Shown: piece by piece, positions 33,798 to 41,344 of the stretch
Layout: each line of letters starts with the position of its first letter
Numbering within the stretch: position 1 is the first letter of the stretch
DNA from: 79-D21 sp022839995
Lineage (GTDB): Bacteria > Synergistota > Synergistia > Synergistales > 79-D21
DNA: 64,000 nt
Assembly: GCA_022839995.1 (NCBI GenBank)
Contig: JALHIN010000002.1
Coordinates: forward strand, 1 to 64,000
Reading direction: 5' to 3'
Program-made: the position numbers and the translations under genes
The notes under the pieces: model-generated
The model's input: the letters and a program-made list of their open reading frames with translations, nothing else
Database searches by the model: none
Told to the model about the DNA's origin: nothing

Positions 33798-34541
33798 ATG
33801 AAAGAGACGAAGATTTTCGAGAAGCCCAAATCCATGATCGATGTCACGACCCATTACTGCCCCGGGTGCACCCATGGAGTGGCCCACCGGCTTGTCGCGG
33901 AAGTCATCGACGAACTCGGCATCCAGGAAAGGACCGTCGCCGTTGCTCCGGTCGGCTGCTCAGTTTTCCTGTACAACTACATCGATGTGGATTCCTACGA
34001 GGCGGCCCACGGCAGGGCCCCTGCGGTGGCCTCCGCCTGCAAGCGCCTCCTGCCCGACAGCGTCGTGTTTTCCTACCAGGGAGACGGCGACCTGGCTTCC
34101 ATCGGCATGGCGGAAATCGTGCACGCTGCCAACCGGGGAGAAAAGATCACCGTCATCTTCATCAACAATGCCATCTACGGAATGACGGGCGGACAAATGG
34201 CCCCGACGACGCTTGTCGGCCAGAAGGCCACGACCTGCCCTCTCGGCCGCGACCCCAAGCTCGCAGGATACCCGATCCGCATGTGCGAGATGCTGGCAAC
34301 CCTCCAGGCCCCGGCTTATATCACCCGTGTCAGCGTCGCCAAGCCCAAGTACACGATCAAGGCCAAGGAAGCCCTGAAAACGGCCTTTCAGACCCAGATC
34401 GAGGGGAAAGGGTTCTCCTTCGTGGAAATCTTGTCGACCTGCCCGACCAACTGGGGCATGCGCCCTGTGGACGCCACCAATTGGCTCGAAGAGCACATGA
34501 TGCCCGAATTCCCGCTGGGCGTTTTCAAGACGCCGGAATAG
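33798..34541 (+). CDS. 2-oxoacid:ferredoxin oxidoreductase, beta (TPP-binding) subunit
   Basis: A 247-aa thiamine-diphosphate subunit. HYCPGCTHG opens the domain, and the TPP/Mg motif runs GDGDLASIGMAEIVHAANRG to INNAIYGMTGGQMAPTT (about 95-137). VEILSTCPTNWG near the end is typical of KorB/VorA. It lacks the extra Cys residues of larger pyruvate beta subunits. It converts branched-chain or other 2-oxoacids to acyl-CoA together with its neighbours. Confidence 0.9.
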   Translation: MKETKIFEKPKSMIDVTTHYCPGCTHGVAHRLVAEVIDELGIQERTVAVAPVGCSVFLYNYIDVDSYEAAHGRAPAVASACKRLLPDSVVFSYQGDGDLASIGMAEIVHAANRGEKITVIFINNAIYGMTGGQMAPTTLVGQKATTCPLGRDPKLAGYPIRMCEMLATLQAPAYITRVSVAKPKYTIKAKEALKTAFQTQIEGKGFSFVEILSTCPTNWGMRPVDATNWLEEHMMPEFPLGVFKTPE

Positions 34542-34557
34542 AAGGGGGAGAATAATC

Positions 34558-35118
34558 ATGGCCAAGTTTCTGCGAGGTCTGATCGCAGCCGGATTTGGGG
34601 GCCAGGGAGTCCTGCTCCTCGGCCAGATTGTCGCCCACGCGGCGATGAAGGAAGGGCGCTACGTGACCTGGATCCCGTCGTACGGGCCTGAAATGCGTGG
34701 AGGTACCGCCAACTGCAGCGTGGCGATCAGTGACGAGGAGATCGGTTCTCCGGTCGTCCCGCACCCCGATTGCCTCGTGATCATGAACCAGCCCTCCCTC
34801 GCGAAGTTCGAGCCGGATCTCAAGCCAGGCGGAATCCTTCTGTACAACTCCGACCTGGTCACATACCCCGAACCGAGGGCGGACATCAAAGCCATCGCGG
34901 TCCCCTGCAACAGCATCGCCCTGGAACTCGGGAACGAGAAAGTGGCGAACGTGGTGACCCTCGGAGCGCTGGCGGCCGCGACCGACCTGGTTTCGGTCGA
35001 AGGATGCAAGGAGACCCTCGCCGAGCTGATGGGCAAGAAAAAGGCCGCCCTGGTCGAAATCAACATGACTGCCTTCGACCGGGGGGTCGAAGTCGCCCGG
35101 AAGGCACTCGGCCGGTAG
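34558..35118 (+). CDS. 2-oxoacid:ferredoxin oxidoreductase, gamma subunit
   Basis: A 186-aa subunit with the gamma-domain signature AGFGGQGVLLLGQIVAHAA (CoA-side Rossmann-like fold), SYGPEMRGGTANCSV and ALGAAATD-type strands. It completes the four-subunit enzyme encoded at 32473-35118. The resulting acyl-CoA and reduced ferredoxin would support fermentative energy conservation from amino acids. Confidence 0.92.
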   Translation: MAKFLRGLIAAGFGGQGVLLLGQIVAHAAMKEGRYVTWIPSYGPEMRGGTANCSVAISDEEIGSPVVPHPDCLVIMNQPSLAKFEPDLKPGGILLYNSDLVTYPEPRADIKAIAVPCNSIALELGNEKVANVVTLGALAAATDLVSVEGCKETLAELMGKKKAALVEINMTAFDRGVEVARKALGR

Positions 35119-35125
35119 GCCCGAC

Positions 35126-35656
35126 ATGTCTGCGGAGTGGTCGGTCCAGGACAGCCGAACGGTGTATGAGGGGCGCATCCTCAACCTTCGCCTGGACGAA
35201 GTCCGGCTGCCGTCGGGAAGGATCGCCCTCCGGGAGATCGTCGAGCATCGCCCGGCGGTGGCCATGCTGCCTGTCACTGGCGAGGGGACCATCCTCCTGG
35301 TTCGGCAGTACCGGGACGCCGTGCGGCAGCAGATCCTCGAGATTCCTGCGGGAATCCTGAATCCGGACGAATCGCCACTGGAAGCCGCCCGCAGGGAACT
35401 CCAGGAAGAAATCGGCTTCGACGCAGAGCAACTGGAGGAGTGGGGGAAGTTCTATACCTCGCCTGGCTTCAGCGACGAGGAAGTGACGCTGTTTTTCGCC
35501 TCGGGGCTCGTCGAATCGAGGCTCGACCCGGACGAGGACGAATTTATCCGAATCGTCCCCGTAAGGAAAGAAGAGATCCCGACCCTCCTCGACAGCGGCC
35601 GGGTTCGCGACGCGAAAACCATCGCGGCGCTGGCCTGGTATCTCGCCAAAAAATGA
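35126..35656 (+). CDS. nudF: Nudix hydrolase, ADP-ribose pyrophosphatase type
   Basis: A 176-aa protein whose Nudix box GILNPDESPLEAARRELQEE (continuing IGF) fits GX5EX7REUXEEXGU exactly. The flanking EHRPAVAMLPV, LVRQYRDAV and FYTSPGFSDEEVTLF are typical of ADP-ribose pyrophosphatases. It probably clears ADP-ribose and related nucleotides. It starts 7 nt after the gamma-subunit gene and ends the operon before a strong terminator. Confidence 0.85.
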   Translation: MSAEWSVQDSRTVYEGRILNLRLDEVRLPSGRIALREIVEHRPAVAMLPVTGEGTILLVRQYRDAVRQQILEIPAGILNPDESPLEAARRELQEEIGFDAEQLEEWGKFYTSPGFSDEEVTLFFASGLVESRLDPDEDEFIRIVPVRKEEIPTLLDSGRVRDAKTIAALAWYLAKK

Positions 35657-35673
35657 AATTTCTGCTTTACTTT

Positions 35674-35702
35674 GGGCAGGCGGTACTCCGCCTGCCCTTT
35701 TT
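35674..35702 (+). terminator. Intrinsic terminator after the Nudix gene
   Basis: A perfect 10-bp GC-rich stem (35674-35683 with 35688-35697) with a TACT loop is followed by five T. It ends the oxidoreductase operon only 22 nt before the xer gene start, so it may also attenuate xer expression. Confidence 0.9.
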
Positions 35703-35723
35703 CGTTTTCGGGAGGGGAGAGTT

Positions 35724-36611
35724 TTGCCCGGCGAAACCGAAGAACGTCTCAGATCCTTTTGCGAATACCTCGAGTACGAACGCGGGGCCAGCCCGAACAC
35801 GGTGCTTTCCTACCGGGCTGACCTGAAGAGCTGGCTTGCCTTCCGGGAGACAGCGGGGATCGACGACGAGGTCCCCGATTCCGCGGAACTCGCTCGATAC
35901 CTCCGGCACCTTGCCTCCCTCTCGAAAAGCAAGAGCACGATCCAGCGCCACGCGGCGGCTCTCAGGACCTGGAAACGGTTCCTGGAGGAGGAGGGACACA
36001 GAAAACCGGATTCAGAAAGGCTCCCCCTACCGGCAAAGGCGAGGAAGCTTCCGCAGGTCCTCGGAGAAGGGGAAATCGAGAGGATCATCCAGGCTTGCGC
36101 AGGGACTTCTCCGATGGACAGAAGGGACCGGGCCCTTCTCGAAACCCTTTACGGGTGCGGGCTCCGGGCCAGCGAGGCCTGCGGCCTCAGGCTTCCGGAC
36201 GTGGATTTCGCCGGCGGCGTTCTCCGGGTCACCGGAAAAGGCGACAAGGAAAGGCTGGTCCCCCTGGTCGGAACCTGCCGGGCAGTCCTGGAACGGTTTG
36301 TTTCCGAAACCCGCCCCCTTTTCAGGCCTGCGGGAAATGTTCTTTTCACCACGCGTTCCGGAAACCAGCTGAGAAGGGAAGACGTCTGGCGAATCGTCCA
36401 GAAGAGAGGGCAGAAGGCAGGGATCCCCCTGTCGCGGCTCCACCCTCACATCCTCAGGCATTCCTTCGCCACACACCTTTTAAGGCGGGGTATGGACCTT
36501 CGGACCTTACAGGAACTTCTAGGCCATGCCTCGATCGGCACGACGGAGCGTTATACGCATTTCGATACCGAACTGCGGGACATATACGACCGATGTCATC
36601 CGAGAGCCTAG
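35724..36611 (+). CDS. xerD: Xer-family tyrosine recombinase
   Basis: Site-specific recombinase of chromosome dimer resolution. The 295-aa protein has an N-terminal SAM-like core-binding domain (about 1-90) and a catalytic domain with Arg in YGCGLRASEACGL, Lys in TGKGDKERLVPL, HILRHSFATHLL, LLGHASIGTTERYTH and the Tyr nucleophile near the end. TTG 35724 follows GGGAGGGGAGAG. Whether it is XerC or XerD cannot be settled here. Confidence 0.92.
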   Translation: MPGETEERLRSFCEYLEYERGASPNTVLSYRADLKSWLAFRETAGIDDEVPDSAELARYLRHLASLSKSKSTIQRHAAALRTWKRFLEEEGHRKPDSERLPLPAKARKLPQVLGEGEIERIIQACAGTSPMDRRDRALLETLYGCGLRASEACGLRLPDVDFAGGVLRVTGKGDKERLVPLVGTCRAVLERFVSETRPLFRPAGNVLFTTRSGNQLRREDVWRIVQKRGQKAGIPLSRLHPHILRHSFATHLLRRGMDLRTLQELLGHASIGTTERYTHFDTELRDIYDRCHPRA

Positions 36612-36640
36612 AAAAATGCTTGAGAAGGAGGGACCTCCCC

Positions 36641-37477
36641 TTGGAAACCTATCCGAAAAAGGTTGAAACGGCCCTTGAGTGGCTCCGGCAAAGGATACCG
36701 GAACGCCCGGTCGCGGCTATCGTGTTAGGATCGGGCCTGGGTCAAATGGCGGAAAGCCTGGAGGATCCGGTTTCGATCCCGTTCGCGGAGATCCCCCATT
36801 GGCCGGTTTCAACCGCGCCGGGACACGCCGCGAGGCTGGTTTTCGGCCGTTTGGCCGGACGAAGCGTGCTCGTTCAGCAGGGAAGGGTCCATTATTACGA
36901 GGGTTTTTCCATGAAAGAGGTCACCTTTTCGACCCGCGTCTACGGATCCTGGAAAATCCCCTATTACCTGCCGACAAACGCCTCCGGCGGAATCCACCAC
37001 GGGCTGAGGCCCGGAGACATCGTCCTCATCCAGGACCACATCAACCTACTTGGGACCAACCCACTCATCGGCCCGAACGAAGACAGCTGGGGTCCGCGTT
37101 TTCCCGACCTCCTCGGCGCCTACGATCCTGAACTTCAGCTTCTGGCCGAGGAAGTGGCCCGTGAAAAGGGAATTCTCCTGAAAAGGGGAACCTACGTGGC
37201 GTTCACCGGGCCTTCCTTCGAAACCGCAGCAGAGATCCGGATGGCCCGCATCCTGGGTGCCGACCTGGTCGGGATGTCGACCGTTCCGGAGGTGATCGTC
37301 GCAAAGCACATGGGGATGAGGACCTGCGCCTTCTCCTGCGTCGCAAACGCTGCAGCGGGCATGACGGGGCAATCACTGACGCATCAGGAAGTCCTGGCCG
37401 AGATGGAAAAATCTTCGGCCTCCCTCGTTCGCCTCCTGGAGGGAGTTGTCCGGAAACTGGAGGACGACCGTGATTGA
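36641..37477 (+). CDS. punA: Purine nucleoside phosphorylase, trimeric PNP-I type
   Basis: Phosphorolyses purine nucleosides to base and pentose-1-phosphate. TTG 36641 is chosen because AGAAGGAGG sits 8-9 nt upstream, giving 278 aa, the family norm; an ATG at 36593 lies inside xerD. Motifs are VLGSGLGQMA, HYYEGFSM, NASGGI, GPSFETAAEIRMAR and GMSTVPE. SCVANAAAG carries Asn at the base-specifying position, as in enzymes for 6-oxopurines (inosine, guanosine). Methylthioinosine from MtaD is a possible further substrate. It overlaps the next gene by 8 nt. Confidence 0.9.
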   Translation: METYPKKVETALEWLRQRIPERPVAAIVLGSGLGQMAESLEDPVSIPFAEIPHWPVSTAPGHAARLVFGRLAGRSVLVQQGRVHYYEGFSMKEVTFSTRVYGSWKIPYYLPTNASGGIHHGLRPGDIVLIQDHINLLGTNPLIGPNEDSWGPRFPDLLGAYDPELQLLAEEVAREKGILLKRGTYVAFTGPSFETAAEIRMARILGADLVGMSTVPEVIVAKHMGMRTCAFSCVANAAAGMTGQSLTHQEVLAEMEKSSASLVRLLEGVVRKLEDDRD

Positions 37478-38801
37478 CATGCCCCGTTTCATCGAGAGCA
37501 AGCGGGACGGCCTGGAGCACGCACTTTCCGAGCTCCAGGAATTCGTCCGGGCCTTCCAGGCCGGAGAGGTCCCCGATTACCAGGCATCTGCGTGGCTCAT
37601 GGCCGTTTTGTTCCGGGGTCTCTGCGAGAAGGAACTCGAAGCCTTCACCCTTGCGCTTGCAAACTCGGGGAGCGTGGTGAAATTTCCCGAGAAGCTTGCC
37701 TGCGTCGACAAACACAGCACGGGAGGCGTCGGGGACAAAACCAGCCTCGTTTTGGTCCCCCTGGTCGCCAGTTGTGGCGTCCCCGTTGCGAAACTCAGCG
37801 GCAGGGGATTGGGCTTCACCGGGGGAACTGTGGACAAGCTGGAAAGCATCGAGGGCTTCAAAACCCATCTCTCCCGCACCGAATTCGTCCGGCAAGTCGA
37901 AAAAATCGGCTGTGCCATCAGCGGACACTCGGAGGATCTCGCTCCGGCCGAGAAACGTTTCTACGAGCTCAGAGACGTCACGGGAACGATCCCCTCGATC
38001 CCGCTGATCGCCAGCAGCATCCTGAGCAAGAAGATCGCCGGAGGAAGCCGCTCCTTCGTCTTCGACGTGAAGACGGGCAACGGGGCTTTCATGAGGACTC
38101 TCGAGGACTCCCGGGCCCTTGCACGGCAACTCGTCGAGCTTTCCGGGAAGCTCGGGCACAGGAGCCTGGCGCTGATCTCCGGAATGGATCAACCCCTGGG
38201 CCGCTGGGTGGGAAACGCAGCCGAAGTCCGTGAAGCCATCGACATCCTCAAAAACACCGGCCCGTCGGACACGAGGGAGCTCTGCATCCGGCTGGGCGGC
38301 GCCATGGTATTCCTGGGAGGAAAGGCCAAGACCCCCCAGGAAGGCGAAGACCTTTGCCGAATGGCGCTGGCCGGCGGGAATGCGCTGGAACAGTTCCGGA
38401 TCCTCCTCGAGGCCCAGAAAGGACAAACCCTCTGCATCGACGAGCCGGAGCTTGCCCTGCCCCTTGCCCCGGTCAGGACGGTCATCCGGTCAAAATACAA
38501 GGGAATGCTCGCCTTCTTCGAAACTTCCCGGATCGGAACCGCGCTGCGCCACCTGGGAGGCGGAAGGCGGAAAAAAGAGGACTCGATCGATTTCGGAGTC
38601 GCCATTGAAGTGCAGGTAAAGATCGGAGAAGAGGTTTCGGAGGGGGATCCGATCTTCACCGTATACCGGCGGAATGCCGCCGGGGACCTCGAAGCCCTCG
38701 CGCTCCTGGAAAAGGCCTATGCGGTTTCAGAGGCGGCCCCCGCGCAACCGGTCGTCAGGGAGGTGATCGAGCCGCTTGGAACCGGAAGGAAGAACTCCTG
38801 A
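37470..38801 (+). CDS. pdp: Pyrimidine-nucleoside (thymidine) phosphorylase
   Basis: Splits uridine and thymidine with phosphate to base and pentose-1-phosphate. The 443-aa protein has the signature DKHSTGGVGDKTSLVL, SGRGLGFTGGTVDKLES, KTGNGAFM, and the C-terminal PYNP domain near residues 350-420. GTG 37470 has GGAGG upstream and overlaps punA. Pairing with punA makes a nucleoside catabolic unit. Confidence 0.93.
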   Translation: MIDMPRFIESKRDGLEHALSELQEFVRAFQAGEVPDYQASAWLMAVLFRGLCEKELEAFTLALANSGSVVKFPEKLACVDKHSTGGVGDKTSLVLVPLVASCGVPVAKLSGRGLGFTGGTVDKLESIEGFKTHLSRTEFVRQVEKIGCAISGHSEDLAPAEKRFYELRDVTGTIPSIPLIASSILSKKIAGGSRSFVFDVKTGNGAFMRTLEDSRALARQLVELSGKLGHRSLALISGMDQPLGRWVGNAAEVREAIDILKNTGPSDTRELCIRLGGAMVFLGGKAKTPQEGEDLCRMALAGGNALEQFRILLEAQKGQTLCIDEPELALPLAPVRTVIRSKYKGMLAFFETSRIGTALRHLGGGRRKKEDSIDFGVAIEVQVKIGEEVSEGDPIFTVYRRNAAGDLEALALLEKAYAVSEAAPAQPVVREVIEPLGTGRKNS

Positions 38802-39369
38802 GGATCCCAACACCCGCTTCGGCCGGGTGGAACGGAACGTCCGGCAGCAGGATCTCGTGGAGCTCGCGCCGACGATCCTGAGAATTGCCCGTGCCTTATC
38901 TCCCACTGACACGCGCTTACGTGAGGACCTTGTCCAGGAGGGGTTTCTCGGCCTGATCCTGGCCTCCTCCTCCTACGACCCGGAAAGGGGTGCCTTCGAA
39001 GCGTTTGCCCGGCGTTGTGCGCGAAATCGAATGATCTCCTTTCTCCGGAAACAGAAACCGTCCCTTTCCTTCACGGACGAAGAATTGGAAAACCTGGCCG
39101 TCGAACTTTGCCCCGAAGAAAGGATCGACCTGCACCTTGCGCGAAACTCCCTCTTCAGCCAACTAAGCCCTTTTGAAATGATCTGCCTGGATGCCTACCT
39201 CTACGCGGGTTCCATTCCGGGCGCCGCCGAATTGCTGGGCTGGGAACCCAAGAAGGTCGAAAACGCGATGACGCGAATCCGGGGAAAAGCGCGCCGTCTC
39301 AGGGAAAATCCCTTTCAGGAGAGTGAGGCCGATCCGTCTGGACAGGAACCGGGTGTTTCCCTACAATAA
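38776..39369 (+). CDS. RNA polymerase sigma factor, SigH-like
   Basis: A 197-aa sigma70-family factor with region 2 (LREDLVQEGFLGLILASSSYDPERG, then FAEAF-type and RNRMISFLR) and region 4 (LSPFEMICLDAYLYAGS, then helix-turn-helix AAELLGWEPKKVENAMTRIRGKARR). The layout matches the SigH group, used in Firmicutes for sporulation or competence. TTG 38776 is supported by an excellent AGGGAGGTGATC site lying inside the end of the phosphorylase gene. The terminal 20 residues are Glu/Pro-rich. Its 3' end contains the tRNA-Sec promoter. Confidence 0.82.
   Translation: MEPEGRTPEDPNTRFGRVERNVRQQDLVELAPTILRIARALSPTDTRLREDLVQEGFLGLILASSSYDPERGAFEAFARRCARNRMISFLRKQKPSLSFTDEELENLAVELCPEERIDLHLARNSLFSQLSPFEMICLDAYLYAGSIPGAAELLGWEPKKVENAMTRIRGKARRLRENPFQESEADPSGQEPGVSLQ
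39339..39367 (+). promoter_or_regulatory. Promoter of tRNA-Sec
   Basis: TGGACA (39339-39344) and TACAAT (39362-39367) are exactly 17 bp apart, each one base from consensus. The -10 overlaps the sigma gene stop. A start near 39374 would place the tRNA about 8 nt into the transcript. Confidence 0.75.
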
Positions 39370-39381
39370 TCAGGCAGTGAA

Positions 39382-39479
39382 GGAGGCGAGTGCTGTCTGG
39401 TGATGACCCCGGGCTTCAAACCCGGCGGGGGTGGCTTCAAGGCTGCCTCGGTGGGTTCGATTCCCACACGCCTCCGCCA
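39382..39479 (+). tRNA. selC: tRNA-Sec (anticodon TCA)
   Basis: A 98-nt tRNA with encoded GCCA end. The acceptor arms GGAGGCG (39382-39388) and CGCCTCC (39469-39475) pair, the anticodon stem CCGGG/CCCGG closes a CTTCAAA loop with TCA at 39416-39418, a long variable arm runs about 39425-39450, and the T arm is GTGGG-TTCGATT-CCCAC. Anticodon plus long variable arm identify selenocysteine tRNA. The eighth acceptor pair would be A-A. The organism therefore makes selenoproteins, although no selA, selB or selD is in the window. Confidence 0.95.
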
Positions 39480-39488
39480 CCGATCCTT

Positions 39489-39523
39489 AAGCGCAGCCCT
39501 ATCTTTCGGCTGCGCTTTTTTTT
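39489..39523 (+). terminator. Intrinsic terminator of tRNA-Sec
   Basis: A perfect 10-bp stem (39489-39498 with 39508-39517) with a 9-nt loop is followed by a run of eight T (39516-39523). It lies 10 nt after the tRNA. Confidence 0.92.
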
Positions 39524-39580
39524 CCGCAACCCTTGATGTGCTAATCTTGTAGATGAATTCATGGGGAGAGGGGATCGGGG

Positions 39581-40177
39581 ATGAAGACCTTTTTTTCCGA
39601 GAAAAAAATCGAAGACCGTTTTTCAATGATCCTGAGCGAAATCGAGGATGACATAAAACGACTGGATTTACCGGACGTGGTCGAAATCGGACGCCAAAAG
39701 ACCATCGATTCGCTCTACCGGCGATACAGCATCGGGCATATCGACGTTGAACTCTCGCGTATGAAACTCTCGGAGCTGAAAAAAATCGAAGTCGGGCGCA
39801 TGGAAAAAAACGGGAGGCCTGTCCCCATCTATAAAAGCCACGTCATCCTCTCGATCCCCTACGTCGGCCCCGAGTCCCTCTTCGACTATATCCCCACCCG
39901 CACGAACGGCCCGGCACCGGTGGGCGAACTGTCGGACGGGAGCGTTATCCTTGCCATTCCCATCGAAAACGCATCCAGCAGGGCCCGCAGGGAAGTCGAG
40001 TCCCTGACGTTCTACGTGGACCAGATCAACCGAGACGCGAAGGAGTTCAACGAGCGCCTGATGGAGGTCCTGGAGAGAAAACTCGATGAACGGCGCCGGG
40101 AGATCGAGAGGGAACTGGAGGAGTACCAGAAAGTCGAAGCTTTCGTCAGGGAACACAACAAGCTGAAATGGTCCTGA
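39581..40177 (+). CDS. Hypothetical protein with C-terminal coiled coil
   Basis: A 198-aa soluble protein I do not recognise. The N-terminal part has FSEKKIEDRFSMIL and a conserved-looking IGRQKTIDSLYRRYSIGH. A beta-rich centre (about 84-130: HVILSIPYVGPESLFDYIPTR) leads into a long charged helix (about 132-190) likely to form a coiled coil. A GGGGATCGGGG purine tract precedes ATG 39581. It overlaps the cyclase-family gene by 10 nt, so the two are probably expressed together. Confidence 0.7.
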   Translation: MKTFFSEKKIEDRFSMILSEIEDDIKRLDLPDVVEIGRQKTIDSLYRRYSIGHIDVELSRMKLSELKKIEVGRMEKNGRPVPIYKSHVILSIPYVGPESLFDYIPTRTNGPAPVGELSDGSVILAIPIENASSRARREVESLTFYVDQINRDAKEFNERLMEVLERKLDERRREIERELEEYQKVEAFVREHNKLKWS

Positions 40178-40911
40178 CGCGATTTCCGCGGTCGGCCCTC
40201 ATCGACGTTTCACAGGAAATGGAAGGGTTCGTCTTCCCGGGAAATCCGGCTTTGGGAAAAAAGGGGCCTTTCAACCGTGTCGGGGGAAGAAACCGAGAGT
40301 TCGTCTATGATTTGTCCTTCTGTACCCAAACGGGGACCCACATCCAGGGACCGCATTACTTCCTCGAAGAGGGGGATACGATCGACCGGTTCCCGCTGGA
40401 AGCCTTCGAGGGACCGTGCGTCATCGTTGACCTTGAAAAGAGGGGAGCCGACACCACGGCAAAAGACCTGGAAAGGCTGATCCGGCCGCGGGAAAGAAAG
40501 TGGCCGGTCCTGATCCTTCGGACAGGCCACATGGAAGAGGTCCTTTCTACGGGTGTTCTGGACCCGTCCAGAAGGCCCGGGCTTTCTCTCGATGCCGCGT
40601 TTTTCCTTACGGAAAGGACTTCCTTCCGGCTGATCGGGATCGACTCGGTGGGGCTCGAATCCAGGAACACGGAAAACTTCGAGGTCAACGTTCATTTTTG
40701 CCGCCGCGGCATGCTGATCCTCGAAGGACTTGTCAACCTTTTCTCGGTCAAGAGGCGCCATGCCTTCATACAGGCCTTCCCGCTAAAACTCAGGGGAGTG
40801 GAAGGGACCCCCTGCAGGGCAGTGATTCGGGTGAACCCGCTGGGTTCAACCTTCAAGGAGCGTGAGACCGATGTTCCTTTACCTCGTCCGTCACGGCGAA
40901 GCGGTCGATGA
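40168..40911 (+). CDS. Cyclase-family protein with altered metal site
   Basis: A 247-aa protein with the PF04199-type fold (kynurenine formamidase and relatives): DVSQEMEG at the start, then the metal motif region and IGIDSVGLESRNTENF. The canonical HxGTHxDxPxH reads QTGTHIQGPHYF here (about 54-65), so the first His and the Asp ligand are both Gln while the second and third His remain. It may bind metal differently or act as a non-enzymatic or altered hydrolase. The C-terminal 20 residues overlap sixA. Confidence 0.75.
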   Translation: MVLTRFPRSALIDVSQEMEGFVFPGNPALGKKGPFNRVGGRNREFVYDLSFCTQTGTHIQGPHYFLEEGDTIDRFPLEAFEGPCVIVDLEKRGADTTAKDLERLIRPRERKWPVLILRTGHMEEVLSTGVLDPSRRPGLSLDAAFFLTERTSFRLIGIDSVGLESRNTENFEVNVHFCRRGMLILEGLVNLFSVKRRHAFIQAFPLKLRGVEGTPCRAVIRVNPLGSTFKERETDVPLPRPSRRSGR

Positions 40912-41344
40912 GGCAGAGAGCCCCGAGCGGCCTCTTTCGTTGAGAGGAAAGCAGGAGGCAGCCTTGACGGGGCAGTTCCTGAAGGCGATCGGCGCGAAGC
41001 CGAAGCTGTGCCTTTGCAGCGACAAGCTGCGGTCCAGACAGACGGCCGAGAGGATCGTGGAGGAGCTCGGAATCCCGGTAAAAATCGAACAGAGGAAAGG
41101 GCTGGCTCCCAAGGACTCGCCCGAAGGCTTTCTCGAGGAGGTCGAATCGTTCGCGGACGACCGACTCATCGCGGGGCATTCCCCGTTCCTTCCCAGGCTG
41201 GCGGGCTTGCTCCTCTGCGGCCGAGCCGACGCAGACGCGTTTCCGATGGCCCCGGGTGGGCTCATTCGGCTGGAAAGGCGGGGCAGGGGGGCCTGGAGCC
41301 TCTCCATCGCGATCTCCCCGGCCGAAATCGTAGAATTCCTTTAA
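40871..41344 (+). CDS. sixA: Phosphohistidine phosphatase SixA-like
   Basis: A 157-aa histidine-phosphatase-superfamily protein with the catalytic RHG (LYLVRHGEAVDEAESPERPLS), CSDKLRSRQTAERI and the second catalytic His in IAGHSPFLPRL. Size and the RPLS segment match SixA, which dephosphorylates phosphohistidine on signalling proteins. ATG 40871 is chosen because AAGGAG lies 10 nt upstream. It overlaps the cyclase gene and its stop overlaps that of recD2 on the other strand. Confidence 0.85.
   Translation: MFLYLVRHGEAVDEAESPERPLSLRGKQEAALTGQFLKAIGAKPKLCLCSDKLRSRQTAERIVEELGIPVKIEQRKGLAPKDSPEGFLEEVESFADDRLIAGHSPFLPRLAGLLLCGRADADAFPMAPGGLIRLERRGRGAWSLSIAISPAEIVEFL

Noticed and set aside
39581..41344. 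Selenoprotein candidates near tRNA-Sec (in-frame TGA).
   Set aside because: Gene ends here coincide with overlaps to the next gene, and no extension past TGA shows conserved sequence.
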